Below, one piece after another: positions 63,775 to 64,000 of a DNA stretch of 64,000 nt; position 1 is the stretch's first letter; each line of letters starts with the position of its first letter. Both the position numbers and the translations under genes were made by a program. The stretch is from assembly GCF_902705885.1 (NCBI RefSeq), contig NZ_CACSIP010000026.1:17509-81508 (forward strand), in the 5' to 3' direction. A model generated the notes under the pieces. It worked only from the letters and a program-made list of their open reading frames with translations. It ran no database searches and was not told where the DNA came from. This DNA is from Mycolicibacterium austroafricanum. GTDB lineage: Bacteria; Actinomycetota; Actinomycetes; Mycobacteriales; Mycobacteriaceae.

Positions 63775-64000
63775 ATGTCTTCGGCGGCAACTTCTTTGGC
63801 TCCTAAGGAGCGGCTTGAGGTGTTGTTCGCCGAGCTGGCGGAGCTGGCGGGTCAGCGTAATGCGATCGACGGGCGGATCGTGGAACTCGTCGCCGAGATC
63901 GACCGCGACGAGCTGTGTGGGTTGACCGGGGCGCGGTCGCTGGAAGCGCTGGTGGCGTGGAAGGCCGGGGTGTCGCCGCGTAACGCGGAAACGATCACCG
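63775..64000 (+). CDS. 13E12-family HNH nuclease-like protein (DUF222), 5' part only
   Basis: The window ends after 75 codons. The product starts MSSAATSLAPKERLEVLFAE, continues with RNAIDGRIVELVAEI, then TGARSLEALVAWKAGVSPRNAETIT. This is the standard DUF222 opening of mycobacterial 13E12 repeat proteins that end in an HNH domain. Intactness cannot be judged. Its relative at 29995 is truncated; both may descend from the same mobile-like family. Confidence 0.8.
   Translation, partial: MSSAATSLAPKERLEVLFAELAELAGQRNAIDGRIVELVAEIDRDELCGLTGARSLEALVAWKAGVSPRNAETIT

Overview
The window reads as a fast-growing mycobacterium (Mycolicibacterium type). It is GC-rich and densely packed. Genes are coupled by ATGA/GTGA overlaps. 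Several F420-linked families are present (two LLM oxidoreductases, two PPOX proteins), together with mycobacterial markers: a Dps nearly identical in its core to M. smegmatis Dps1, a Rv0203-like hemophore, maltokinase, GlgX, and the methylmannose polysaccharide (MMP) genes. Gene order recalls M. tuberculosis and M. smegmatis blocks (gltB-gltD; msrA-cyp138-tetR with the NTF2/SDR pair; the Rv3400/Rv3401 pair), but no database search was possible. I saw no tRNA, rRNA, CRISPR array, intact insertion sequence or prophage.

Region 1 (1-9.7 kb): end of a DinB polymerase; a large secreted beta-propeller protein with a very acidic repeat tract; a PHP-domain protein; an ArsR-SulP operon behind a perfect operator; a mycothiol-type DinB-fold protein; an LLM oxidoreductase; a 46-residue protein; gltD. 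Region 2 (9.7-25 kb): gltB; a 640-bp intergenic region; a hotdog thioesterase; dps with a SigF-like promoter; a DNA glycosylase; small stress and metabolic genes; an NTF2-SDR pair behind a perfect KstR box; msrB-msrA; a CYP138-like P450 with a divergent TetR.

Region 3 (24.9-29.4 kb): the most coherent pathway. A GT4 glycosyltransferase, two methyltransferases and an alpha/alpha-toroid protein match the MMP biosynthesis and recycling cluster (ManT, MeT3, MmpH, MeT1). A neighbouring TetR gene and the glycosyltransferase promoter carry the same 12-bp palindrome, suggesting a dedicated repressor. Region 4 (29.5-37.2 kb): PPOX and PaiB proteins, a truncated 13E12 protein, a truncated acyl-CoA ligase overlapping a C39-like protein, an acyl-CoA dehydrogenase, and a four-gene operon of two polytopic membrane proteins, a 51-residue membrane peptide and a cupredoxin-like lipoprotein. 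I cannot assign that operon to a described system.

Region 5 (37.2-54.3 kb): pncA, glgX, an inverted-repeat plus tandem-repeat intergenic element, an SDR, maltokinase (without adjacent treS), a HugZ-like protein, an OPRT-like protein, an ABC importer operon, and further on a GH65 phosphorylase with beta-phosphoglucomutase. GlgX, maltokinase and GH65/beta-PGM all act on alpha-glucans and maltose or trehalose sugars. Region 6 (54.3-64 kb): LLM oxidoreductase, rhomboid protease preceded by 26-bp tandem repeats, VOC protein, nitroreductase, hemophore-like protein, a LipE-like serine hydrolase probably starting at CTG, a glutaminyl cyclase-DUF1295-oxidoreductase operon, an alcohol dehydrogenase with a three-codon leaderless upstream ORF, and the start of a 13E12 HNH protein.
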